A stretch of 42,942 nucleotides of DNA from positions 1-42,942 of IMG/VR virus record IMGVR_UViG_3300021197_001293. One strand, 5' to 3'. The notes under the pieces were generated by a model. That model searched no databases and was not told the DNA's origin. It was given only the letters and a program-made list of their open reading frames with translations. The position numbers and the translations under genes were made by a program. Below, one piece after another: positions 1 to 6,941 of the stretch. This stretch comes from a virus. Position 1 is the first letter of the stretch, and every line of letters begins with the position of its first letter.

Positions 1-321
1 ATTAGTGTTAAAGGAAAAAATATTATAGAAGGGGTCAAACAAAAAAAGTCAAACACTAATAATGTATTAAATGTTAATTATGAAATTATAGGTGTAGGCA
101 AACAATTTTTAACCAAAAAAGCAATTAAAGGCATAGAAGATTTATCAAAAGAAGCGATAGACCCAGAAGGGAGAGATTGGAAAAACGCTTTAAACTTGAT
201 GATGTCAGATGGTTTACTTAATATTTTACCTAGAACTAACGATGCTTGGGTAGATTTCGTAAGGCCTTTTTTAAGATTAACAAGAATAGAAAAAGATTTT
301 TATAAAAATAAAAAAAAGTAA
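1..321 (+). CDS. C-terminal fragment of an unknown protein (5' truncated)
   Basis: Frame 1 is open from the first base to a TAA at 319-321, giving 106 codons with the true start outside the window. The residues are Lys/Asn-rich at first. They then read as a probably helical segment (KGIEDLSKEAIDPEGRDW) and an ending with several aromatic and Arg residues (WVDFVRPFLRLTRIEKDFY) before a Lys-rich tail. I do not recognise the family. The next gene starts 4 bases after the stop, so it is probably co-transcribed with it. The uninterrupted frame, the strand and the tight spacing support a real gene. Function is unknown. Confidence 0.65.
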   Translation: MSVKGKNIIEGVKQKKSNTNNVLNVNYEIIGVGKQFLTKKAIKGIEDLSKEAIDPEGRDWKNALNLMMSDGLLNILPRTNDAWVDFVRPFLRLTRIEKDFYKNKKK

Positions 322-325
322 AAAA

Positions 326-769
326 ATGAAACAAAAAAAAGATAATACACAAAAATGTGAATTTGTACTAACTCTAGGAAATAATATAGTATGTCAAAGA
401 TTTTTCTCGGTTAGAAATTTTAACAATAAAGCCCCATACTCTTTAGACCTACATTATGTAATGACAGATGTGGTAAATGGGATAAAAGACAAACTAAAAC
501 AAAAAACTTTATTTTTATTAGACAGTAATTTTAGAGAAAATCTAAATCAAAATAACGTAGATGATGCGGATTTTACGATAACAATTAAAAAAGGCAATAA
601 GGTTATATACACAAGAATTCTACCTGCCGATGTCTATCCCCCTAAAGTTAGATACACTGTAGATATTAGACCACAAATATCTTATATTCTTAGAGAATTA
701 ACAGAAACCCTATCAACAAGAAAACTTATTACTAACTACCAAGATTATTCACTCATTGTGGGTGAATAA
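326..769 (+). CDS. Conserved-looking small phage protein, function unknown
   Basis: This 147-residue protein has a charged Lys-rich N terminus and then an alternating hydrophobic pattern (CEFVLTLGNNIVCQRFF) that suggests beta strands. A helical middle follows, and then another strand-rich part (ADFTITIKKGNKVIYTRIL). There is no signal peptide, membrane segment or catalytic motif that I can see. The ATG follows an A-only leader, as for most genes here. The gap after it (770-796) carries the TATTTATTA motif, so it may close a transcription unit. I do not recognise a family; a small virion or replication-accessory protein are both possible. Confidence 0.75.
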   Translation: MKQKKDNTQKCEFVLTLGNNIVCQRFFSVRNFNNKAPYSLDLHYVMTDVVNGIKDKLKQKTLFLLDSNFRENLNQNNVDDADFTITIKKGNKVIYTRILPADVYPPKVRYTVDIRPQISYILRELTETLSTRKLITNYQDYSLIVGE

Positions 770-771
770 AG

Positions 772-780
772 TATTTATTA
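772..780 (+). promoter_or_regulatory. TATTTATTA motif, candidate phage promoter element
   Basis: The nonamer lies in the 27-base gap before the helicase gene, ending 16 bases before its ATG. The 12-mer AAGTATTTATTA is identical to the one before the gp25-like gene (4514-4525). TATTTATNN recurs in three other intergenic gaps. That it is a promoter is inference; an AT-rich spacer could also contain it by chance. Confidence 0.35.
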
Positions 781-796
781 CTAAATAAAATTATAC

Positions 797-2176
797 ATGA
801 GTGAAACAACAAATTTTGGGTATCTAGGATATACCTTTCAACTAAAACTATTAAATCTAATTATTACTGATAATACTTTTTTTCAGTCCATAATTGATGC
901 AATCACTCCAAAATATTTTGACAACCAATATTTTAGGTTAATCATGCAGTTGATTAAAGAATATTATGAAAAATACCAAACAGCACCATCTTTCGATGCC
1001 ATAGACCAACTAACAAGAATAGAAATATCTTCAGAAATGGCTAGAAAAAATGTTTTTGATATGATAAAAGATATTAAAGACGCTTCATTTGAAGACCACC
1101 TTTTTATTAAAGAAAAGTCTATAAAATTTTGTAAACAACAAGAATTAAAAAAGGCTATTAGAAAAGTAGAAAGTATTATGGAAAAAGGTGAGTTTGAAAA
1201 TTATGACAAATGTGAAGAATATATTAGAGACGCGATTAAAATAGGTGAGGGTGATGTAGGTAGTTTCGAAATTTTTACAGAATTAGAAAAATTACTAGAA
1301 GAAGATTATAGACACCCACTACCTACTGGGATAGATGGGTTAGATAATATTTTAAACGGTGGTCTAGCCAAAGGAGAAATAGGTGTGGTATTAGCACCGA
1401 CAGGTGTGGGTAAAACTACAATGTTGACGAGATTTGCTAATACAGCATTTAATATGGGGTATAACGTTTTACAAATATTTTTTGAAGACAACCCTAAAAT
1501 AATTCAGAGAAAACATTTTACTTGTTGGACAGGGATACCTAATGACAAGTTAAGTGAACACAAAGAAACTGTTTTAGATAAAGCAGATGAAATGAAAAAG
1601 ACTGGTGGTAAATTAATTTTAAAAAAACTACCATCAGATGAAATGACAATGTTACAAATTAAAAACCAAGTAAGAAAAATTATTTCTGAAGGTACAAAAA
1701 TAGACATTGTCCTTATAGATTATATAGATTGTATACTACCAGACCGTTCATTTAATGATGAATGGAAAGGAGAAGGTTCTGTTATGAGAAAATTCGAAGG
1801 TATGTGTCACGAGTTAAATATTGCTGGTTGGACAGCAACACAAGGAAATAGAAGTTCCATATCGTCAGATGTTGTAACTACTGACCAAATGGGAGGGTCA
1901 ATTAAAAAAGCACAAGTGGGACATGTAATTATATCTGTAGCTAAAACTTTACAACAAAAAGAAATGGGGTTAGCTACCATAGCAATCGTTAAATCTAGAT
2001 TAGGGAAAGATGGTGTTATATTTGAAAATTGTAAATTTGATAATGGTACCTTAGAAATTGATACCGAAACAACACAAACCTTCTTAGGTTTTGAGAAAGA
2101 AAAAGTTGATAGGAATCGTGAAAGAGTAGCTCGAGCTCTACAAAGAAGAGAACAAATAATAAATAAAAATAATTAA
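797..2176 (+). CDS. Replicative DNA helicase, DnaB / T4 gp41-like
   Basis: This is a hexameric 5'-3' helicase of the DnaB/gp41 class that unwinds DNA at the phage replication fork. The 459 residues show a helical N-terminal region (about 1-150, DnaB-N-like) and a RecA-type ATPase core. The core opens with TGIDGLDNILNGGL (177-190), then Walker A APTGVGKTT (200-208), Walker B IVLIDYID (304-311) and the polar motif TATQGNR (346-352). The length fits T4 gp41 and DnaB (about 450-475). The C terminus is basic (RNRERVARALQRREQ). The gene sits 14 bases upstream of the ribonucleotide reductase. The likely partner primase is encoded far away at 41153-42067. A RadA/KaiC-like ATPase is the alternative, but the N-terminal domain and context favour the helicase. 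Confidence 0.9.
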   Translation: MSETTNFGYLGYTFQLKLLNLIITDNTFFQSIIDAITPKYFDNQYFRLIMQLIKEYYEKYQTAPSFDAIDQLTRIEISSEMARKNVFDMIKDIKDASFEDHLFIKEKSIKFCKQQELKKAIRKVESIMEKGEFENYDKCEEYIRDAIKIGEGDVGSFEIFTELEKLLEEDYRHPLPTGIDGLDNILNGGLAKGEIGVVLAPTGVGKTTMLTRFANTAFNMGYNVLQIFFEDNPKIIQRKHFTCWTGIPNDKLSEHKETVLDKADEMKKTGGKLILKKLPSDEMTMLQIKNQVRKIISEGTKIDIVLIDYIDCILPDRSFNDEWKGEGSVMRKFEGMCHELNIAGWTATQGNRSSISSDVVTTDQMGGSIKKAQVGHVIISVAKTLQQKEMGLATIAIVKSRLGKDGVIFENCKFDNGTLEIDTETTQTFLGFEKEKVDRNRERVARALQRREQIINKNN

Positions 2177-2190
2177 TAAAAAGCACAAAT

Positions 2191-4095
2191 ATGGAAGTAT
2201 CAAATAAGATTCTGTCGGATATTACTGTCTACATGAAGTACGCAAAATATATACCGGAACTAAATAGAAGAGAAACATGGGATGAACTGGTTACTCGAAA
2301 TAAAAAAATGCATCAAAAAAAATACCCTCATTTAAAAGAAGAAATAGAACAAAAATATAAACTAGTGTACGATAAGAAAGTTTTACCATCGATGAGAAGT
2401 ATGCAATTCGGTGGAAAACCAATTGAAATTAGCCCTAATAGAATTTACAATTGTGCTTATCTCCCTATTGAACATATCGATTCTTTTAGTGAAACAATGT
2501 TTTTATTGTTAGGGGGAACCGGTGTTGGATATTCTGTACAAAAACATCATGTTGCAAAATTACCTTGTATTCAAAAACCATACCCAAAAAGAAAGAAAAG
2601 ATTTTTAATTGGAGACTCAATTGAAGGATGGGCAGATGCTATAAAAGTTTTAATGAAAACCTATATGAATGGTGGGGGTAGTAGAGTAGAATTTGATTAT
2701 TCGGATATTAGACCAAAAGGAGCTAGGTTAATCACGTCAGGTGGAAAAGCACCTGGACCACAACCATTGAAAGAATGTTTAGTTAAAATAGAAGGGTTAT
2801 TAAGTCAAAAAGAAAATGGAGAACAACTTACAACAATTGAAGTACATGATATTGTATGTCATATTGCGGACGCAGTTTTGGCTGGTGGTATTCGTAGAGC
2901 AGCTCTTATTAGTTTGTTTAGTGCTGATGACGATGTTATGATTTCGTGTAAAGCAGGTAATTGGTGGGAATTGAACCCACAAAGAGGTAGAGCAAATAAC
3001 TCAGCTTGTTTAATGAGACATAAAATAACTAAAGAATTTTTTATGGACTTATGGAAAAGAGTTGAGTTATCGGGAGCTGGAGAACCAGGAATTTATTTAA
3101 ATAACGATAAAGACTGGGGAACAAATCCATGTTGTGAGATTGCTTTAAGACCAAATCAGTTTTGTAATCTTTGTGAAGTAAATGTGTCAAACATAGAATC
3201 ACAAGAAGATTTGAATGAAAGAGTAAAAGCCGCATCATTTATTGGAACATTACAAGCAGGATACACTTCATTCCATTATTTAAGAGAAATTTGGCAAGAA
3301 ACAACTGAAAAAGATGCTCTCATTGGCGTATCAATGACAGGGATTGGTTCTGGAAAAGTATTAAAATACGACATGAAAAAAGCCGCTAGTCTAGCCAAAA
3401 GAGAAAATACCAGAGTATCCAAATTAATTGACATTAATCCATCTGCGAGATGTACAACAGTTAAACCAGCAGGAACCACTTCATTAACATTAGGAACATC
3501 ATCAGGTATCCATGCATGGCATAATGATTATTATATTAGAAGAGTTAGAGTTGGTAAGAATGAAGCTATTTATACTTACTTAAAATTAAACCACCCTGAA
3601 CTTGTTGAAGATGAATATTTTAGACCACATGATACAGCTGTAATTAGTATACCACAAAAAGCACCTGAAGGTTCTATTCTAAGAACTGAATCTCCATTTG
3701 ATTTATTAGAAAGAGTAAAGAAAGTAGCTACAGAATGGGTAAGGTCAGGACATAGAAATGGTTCTAACACTCACAATGTGTCTGCAACAATTAGTCTAAA
3801 AGAAGATGATTGGGATAAAGCTGGTGAATGGATGTGGGATAACAGAAAAGATTATAACGGATTATCTGTACTACCTTATAACGGAGGTACATATACCCAA
3901 GCTCCATTTGAAGATATAACAGAAAAAGAATATGACAAAATGATGGAGTCACTTAAAGATGTTGATTTAAGTAAGGTTGTTGAATTAGATGATAATACAA
4001 ACTTAACTGGTGAACTAGCTTGTGCGGGTGGTACTTGTGAAATAGATATTGATTTAAAATCTATAGAAAAAGAAAAAGCGTTGGATGAGGCATAA
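2191..4095 (+). CDS. nrdJ: Class II (adenosylcobalamin-dependent) ribonucleotide reductase
   Basis: It reduces ribonucleotides to deoxyribonucleotides for phage DNA synthesis, using a B12-derived radical and so needing no oxygen or small subunit. The catalytic set is visible. C88 in IYNCAY and C325 in FCNLCEVN are the active-site redox pair. N312-P-C314-C-E316 is the NxCxE thiyl-radical loop. C611-AGGT-C616 is the C-terminal shuttle pair, with the five-residue spacing of monomeric Lactobacillus-type reductases. Other family signatures are GGTGVGYSV (about 108-116), GGKAPGPQPL and VKPAGTTSLTLGTSSG. No NrdB-like gene is seen nearby. At 634 residues it is shorter than the Lactobacillus enzyme (about 740), and I see no N-terminal ATP cone. 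It overlaps the next gene by 11 bases. Class II rather than class I is inferred from these motifs and the missing partner. Confidence 0.9.
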   Translation: MEVSNKILSDITVYMKYAKYIPELNRRETWDELVTRNKKMHQKKYPHLKEEIEQKYKLVYDKKVLPSMRSMQFGGKPIEISPNRIYNCAYLPIEHIDSFSETMFLLLGGTGVGYSVQKHHVAKLPCIQKPYPKRKKRFLIGDSIEGWADAIKVLMKTYMNGGGSRVEFDYSDIRPKGARLITSGGKAPGPQPLKECLVKIEGLLSQKENGEQLTTIEVHDIVCHIADAVLAGGIRRAALISLFSADDDVMISCKAGNWWELNPQRGRANNSACLMRHKITKEFFMDLWKRVELSGAGEPGIYLNNDKDWGTNPCCEIALRPNQFCNLCEVNVSNIESQEDLNERVKAASFIGTLQAGYTSFHYLREIWQETTEKDALIGVSMTGIGSGKVLKYDMKKAASLAKRENTRVSKLIDINPSARCTTVKPAGTTSLTLGTSSGIHAWHNDYYIRRVRVGKNEAIYTYLKLNHPELVEDEYFRPHDTAVISIPQKAPEGSILRTESPFDLLERVKKVATEWVRSGHRNGSNTHNVSATISLKEDDWDKAGEWMWDNRKDYNGLSVLPYNGGTYTQAPFEDITEKEYDKMMESLKDVDLSKVVELDDNTNLTGELACAGGTCEIDIDLKSIEKEKALDEA

Positions 4096-4273
4096 ATTTA
4101 GTAAGGAAATATTATATCACTTTAATTGTGGTAAATGTAATAAATGGTGGTCAATTGCTGACTACCATTTATTTTCTAATAATGTACCAGAAAATGAAAA
4201 AAAGGTACCTATTTTAATAATGTGTCCCCACTGTGGACATAATGAAGAAATAATGGAAAATAAAAATGAATAG
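4085..4273 (+). CDS. Small zinc-ribbon protein
   Basis: The 62-residue protein has two CxxC knuckles, C15-GK-C18 (NCGKCNKWW) and C47-PH-C50 (MCPHCGHNE), about 30 residues apart. This is a classic zinc-ribbon layout. The start overlaps the end of the reductase gene by 11 bases and its own end overlaps the next gene by 8, suggesting translational coupling. It ends in TAG. Its partner (nucleic acid or protein) cannot be read from the sequence. The position beside the reductase hints at a role in nucleotide metabolism, but that is only context. Confidence 0.75.
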   Translation: MRHKFSKEILYHFNCGKCNKWWSIADYHLFSNNVPENEKKVPILIMCPHCGHNEEIMENKNE

Positions 4274-4514
4274 AAAAGACGATTGGATTTCAGAATTACA
4301 TTATAGAGAATTTTTAAAACCTAAACTACAAGGTAAAGATTTTTATTGGGAAAATGGGATGATGGTAATGACAGAAGATTATCACAAAAGAAGAGGTAGT
4401 TGTTGTGGTAATGGATGTAAACATTGTCCATATTGGCCACCACACCAAAAAACAAACACACAACTAAAAGAAGGGAGTAATATTAACCATAGCCCCCAAC
4501 AAACTAATATTTGA
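4266..4514 (+). CDS. DUF5522-like cysteine-motif protein
   Basis: The 82-residue protein has the signature of the DUF5522 family. That is a KDFYWENGMMVMTEDYH strand region (about 24-40) followed by the cysteine box RGSCCGNGCKHCPY (43-56). From family knowledge this domain is widespread in Bacteroidota and also occurs in eukaryotic C1orf53-type proteins. Its biochemical role is not established, and metal binding by the clustered cysteines is plausible. The C-terminal 25 residues are Asn/Gln-rich and look disordered. It overlaps the upstream zinc-ribbon gene by 8 bases and ends in TGA. It was probably acquired from a host, which supports a Bacteroidota host. Confidence 0.8.
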   Translation: MNRKDDWISELHYREFLKPKLQGKDFYWENGMMVMTEDYHKRRGSCCGNGCKHCPYWPPHQKTNTQLKEGSNINHSPQQTNI

Positions 4515-4516
4515 AG

Positions 4517-4525
4517 TATTTATTA
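4517..4525 (+). promoter_or_regulatory. TATTTATTA motif, candidate phage promoter element
   Basis: It lies in the 20-base gap between the DUF5522-like gene and the first baseplate gene, 9 bases before the ATG. It shares 12 identical bases (AAGTATTTATTA) with the site at 769-780. The position at the change from metabolic to structural genes would suit a late promoter, but this is inferred. Confidence 0.4.
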
Positions 4526-4534
4526 TAAAAAAGA

Positions 4535-4996
4535 ATGCCCAATCAAAGATATGGTATAACGTTTCCATTTACTGATAGTAGTGAAGGATTTTTTCTTGGA
4601 CTTAATAAAATACCAGATAGTGAAGTTAGGTCCAATTTAATACACTTAATACTAACACTTAAAGGTACGCGTTATTTTTTACCTGATTTTGGTACTAATT
4701 TGATGAGGTATATTTTTGAACCTATGGATTCAGCAACAAAAACATCTATAGATAATGAGATAAGAGAAGCGGTAGATAAATTTATACCTAATTTAACTAT
4801 AACTAAAGTAGAAGTTAAAACAGCTGAGGATGTTAGACAAGAAGAAAAAGAAGAAATAAATTCACCAGATATGGAAGATAATAGTTTTACCTTTGTTGGT
4901 ACCACAGAAAGAGAATACTCAATAAGAGTTAGAATAGATTTTACATCTGGAGATAACGTATTCCAAACGAAAGACTTCGTAATAATTAATTTATAA
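4535..4996 (+). CDS. Baseplate wedge protein, gp25/GpW-like
   Basis: This is a small sheath-initiating wedge subunit of contractile-tail baseplates (T4 gp25, P2 GpW family). The 153 residues show the family pattern: a leading region with LIHLILTLKGTRYFLPDFGT (about 36-55), then LMRYIFEPMD, then a helix (IDNEIREAVDKFIPNLTI) leading into the beta hairpin ITKVEVK. An acidic insertion (about 107-125, EEKEEINSPDMEDN) interrupts the C-terminal sheet before the last strands. Family lengths are typically 110-150 residues. The gp6/J-like gene starts one base after its stop, matching the usual neighbour order in contractile-tail systems. Confidence 0.9.
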   Translation: MPNQRYGITFPFTDSSEGFFLGLNKIPDSEVRSNLIHLILTLKGTRYFLPDFGTNLMRYIFEPMDSATKTSIDNEIREAVDKFIPNLTITKVEVKTAEDVRQEEKEEINSPDMEDNSFTFVGTTEREYSIRVRIDFTSGDNVFQTKDFVIINL

Positions 4997-4997
4997 T

Positions 4998-6839
4998 ATG
5001 GCAGAAAAACAAATATCGTACACTGAAAGAGATTTTCTAGGGATAAGAAATGAACTATTAAGATTAACTAATACCTATTACCCAGACTTAATACAAAATG
5101 CTAATGACGCATCTATATATTCAGTTTTTTTGGATTTAAACGCTGCAGTAGCGGATAATCTAAACTTTCAAATAGATAGGACATTCCAAGAGACAGTATT
5201 ACAATTTGCACAAGAAAGAAGTTCTTTATATAATTTAGCTAGAACCTATGGTTTAAAAGTTCCAGGTAATAGACCATCAGTAACTGTTGGTGATTTATCA
5301 GTAATTGTACCACCTTTGGGTGATAAAGAAGATTTTAAATATTTGGGGTTATTAAGAGCTGGTTCACAATTTAATGGCGGTGGACAAATATTTGAATTAG
5401 TGGACGACTGTGACTTTTCCTCACCTTATAGTGTAGAGGGAATACCTAATCGTACAAAAATACCAAATTTTGATTCTAATGGTATTCTGGTTAACTATAC
5501 TATAACTAAAAGAGAAGTTTTAGTTAATGGAACCACTAAGATATTTAAAAAAGAAATTTTAGATAGTGACAGTAAACCGTTCTTTAAATTATTTTTACCA
5601 GAAAAAAATATAATATCCGTAACATCCATTATACAGAAAGCAGGATTATCCTATCAGTCACTACCAAATACTTCAGAGTTTATATCACCACTCTCTAATA
5701 AGTGGTATGAGGTAGAAGCTTTGGCTCAAAATGAGGTATTCGTAGAAGACCCATCTACACCACCGGATAACGTTAGTATGAAAGTTGGTAAATATGTTAC
5801 GGCACCTCAGAGATTTGTTACGGAATATACACCTGAAGGTTTTTTCTTTTTAACATTTGGTGGTGGAAACCAAACGTCTCAAGACCTATTAGACGAATTT
5901 AGTTCTAAAGGAGTTAAATTAGATATGTCTAGGTTTATGAATAACATAGCCTTAGGTGATACAGTAAAAGGTAATACAACCTTATTTATTCAGTATAGGG
6001 TTGGTGGTGGTAAAGCATCAAATATAGGTGCTGGAGCAGTTACTAATGTGGGTACTATAGATTTTGTTGTGGCTGGACCAAGTCAACAAATCAATCAAAG
6101 TGTTATTAATAGTTTAGCTGTTAATAATGTAACTTCAGCAATAGGAGGTGCTGACCCCATGAATCAAGAAGAAATAAGAAATTATATATCATTTAATTTT
6201 GCGGCTCAACAAAGAGCTGTAACAATAAATGACTATGTCTCTCAACTAAGAACAATGCCTTCATCATTCGGTGCACCAGCAAAAGCAAGTGCGATGGAAA
6301 TAGAAAATAAAATTAAGTTAAATGTACTATCATACACACCAGAAGGTACACTAACATCTAACGTTAGTTCTACACTTAAAAATAATATAGCCACATACCT
6401 ATCAAATCATAGAATGATAAATGATTATATAATGGTTGGGTCAGCAAAAGTAATTGATTTAAGTTTTGAAATTGATTTGGTTTTAAATAATGATGTAAAT
6501 CAGGGTGAAGTGGTGACTAATGTAATTACAATCGTTGGTGATTATTTTGGTGTTAGTAAAATAGAAATGGGGCAAGATTTATCTTTAGGTGAATTAAGAA
6601 AACAAATAATGAATGAACCTGGTGTCGTCAACATAGTAGATATTAGAGTTTATAATAAAGTAGGTGACCCATATTCACAATCAGTTAGTACACAACCATA
6701 CTCTAACGCTACCACAAAACAAATAGGGTTAATAGATGATACCATTTTCGCACAACCTGATGAAATATTACAAATTATGTTTCCTCAAAAAGACATAGCT
6801 GTAAGAACTAAGAGAAACTCTAAACCCACTTTCTCCTAA
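4998..6839 (+). CDS. Baseplate wedge protein, gp6 / baseplate-J-like
   Basis: This core wedge protein forms the inner baseplate ring (T4 gp6, P2 GpJ, Tri1 of other contractile systems). The 613 residues begin with a helical region typical of the family (SYTERDFLGIRNELLRLTN). Then comes a section ending in NRPSVTVGDLSVIVPP (about 92-107) and a beta-rich middle. The J core follows, with QEEIRNYISFNFAAQQRAV (about 393-411) and INDYVSQLRTMP. The C-terminal pattern is VKIDLSFEIDLVL-like strands, then LSLGELRKQIMNEPGVVNI. The C-terminal 30 residues are basic. Its place right after gp25 agrees with the assignment. The longest intergenic gap in the window follows it. Confidence 0.88.
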   Translation: MAEKQISYTERDFLGIRNELLRLTNTYYPDLIQNANDASIYSVFLDLNAAVADNLNFQIDRTFQETVLQFAQERSSLYNLARTYGLKVPGNRPSVTVGDLSVIVPPLGDKEDFKYLGLLRAGSQFNGGGQIFELVDDCDFSSPYSVEGIPNRTKIPNFDSNGILVNYTITKREVLVNGTTKIFKKEILDSDSKPFFKLFLPEKNIISVTSIIQKAGLSYQSLPNTSEFISPLSNKWYEVEALAQNEVFVEDPSTPPDNVSMKVGKYVTAPQRFVTEYTPEGFFFLTFGGGNQTSQDLLDEFSSKGVKLDMSRFMNNIALGDTVKGNTTLFIQYRVGGGKASNIGAGAVTNVGTIDFVVAGPSQQINQSVINSLAVNNVTSAIGGADPMNQEEIRNYISFNFAAQQRAVTINDYVSQLRTMPSSFGAPAKASAMEIENKIKLNVLSYTPEGTLTSNVSSTLKNNIATYLSNHRMINDYIMVGSAKVIDLSFEIDLVLNNDVNQGEVVTNVITIVGDYFGVSKIEMGQDLSLGELRKQIMNEPGVVNIVDIRVYNKVGDPYSQSVSTQPYSNATTKQIGLIDDTIFAQPDEILQIMFPQKDIAVRTKRNSKPTFS

Positions 6840-6846
6840 ACTTTAC

Positions 6847-6930
6847 TATATTGACCAATAACTTACTTTTAATTTTAATGGTGGAACTATTTATTTTATA
6901 TACACCATAAACCCTTTTTGGGTCAATATA
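6847..6930. repeat. Nested inverted repeats in the longest intergenic gap
   Basis: TATATTGACC at 6847-6856 is perfectly complementary to GGTCAATATA at 6921-6930 (10 of 10 bases). Inside lies ATGGTG (6878-6883) paired with CACCAT (6903-6908). A small hairpin, ACCC-TTTTT-GGGT (6911-6923), overlaps the right outer arm, so the two could form only as alternatives. No U-run follows the small hairpin as in a simple terminator. A regulatory or RNA-processing role is inferred from position, between the gp6-like gene and the 1139-residue gene. Confidence 0.45.
6888..6896 (+). promoter_or_regulatory. TATTTATTT motif, candidate phage promoter element
   Basis: This variant of the recurring TATTTATNA motif lies in the loop of the inverted repeats at 6847-6930, about 45 bases before the ATG at 6942. 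If it is a promoter the transcript would keep the right arm and the ACCC/GGGT hairpin in its leader. It is the weakest match of the five sites (last base T, not A). Confidence 0.28.
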
Positions 6931-6941
6931 TAATGTAAAAG

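Noticed and set aside
6878-6910. Ten-codon leader peptide (MVELFILYTP) before the ACCC/GGGT hairpin
   Set aside because: It is too short to judge, its ATG is part of an inverted-repeat arm, and no run of a regulatory amino acid is seen.
6911-6923. Rho-independent terminator at ACCC-TTTTT-GGGT
   Set aside because: The stem is only four pairs and no T-run follows it, so a terminator call is not justified.
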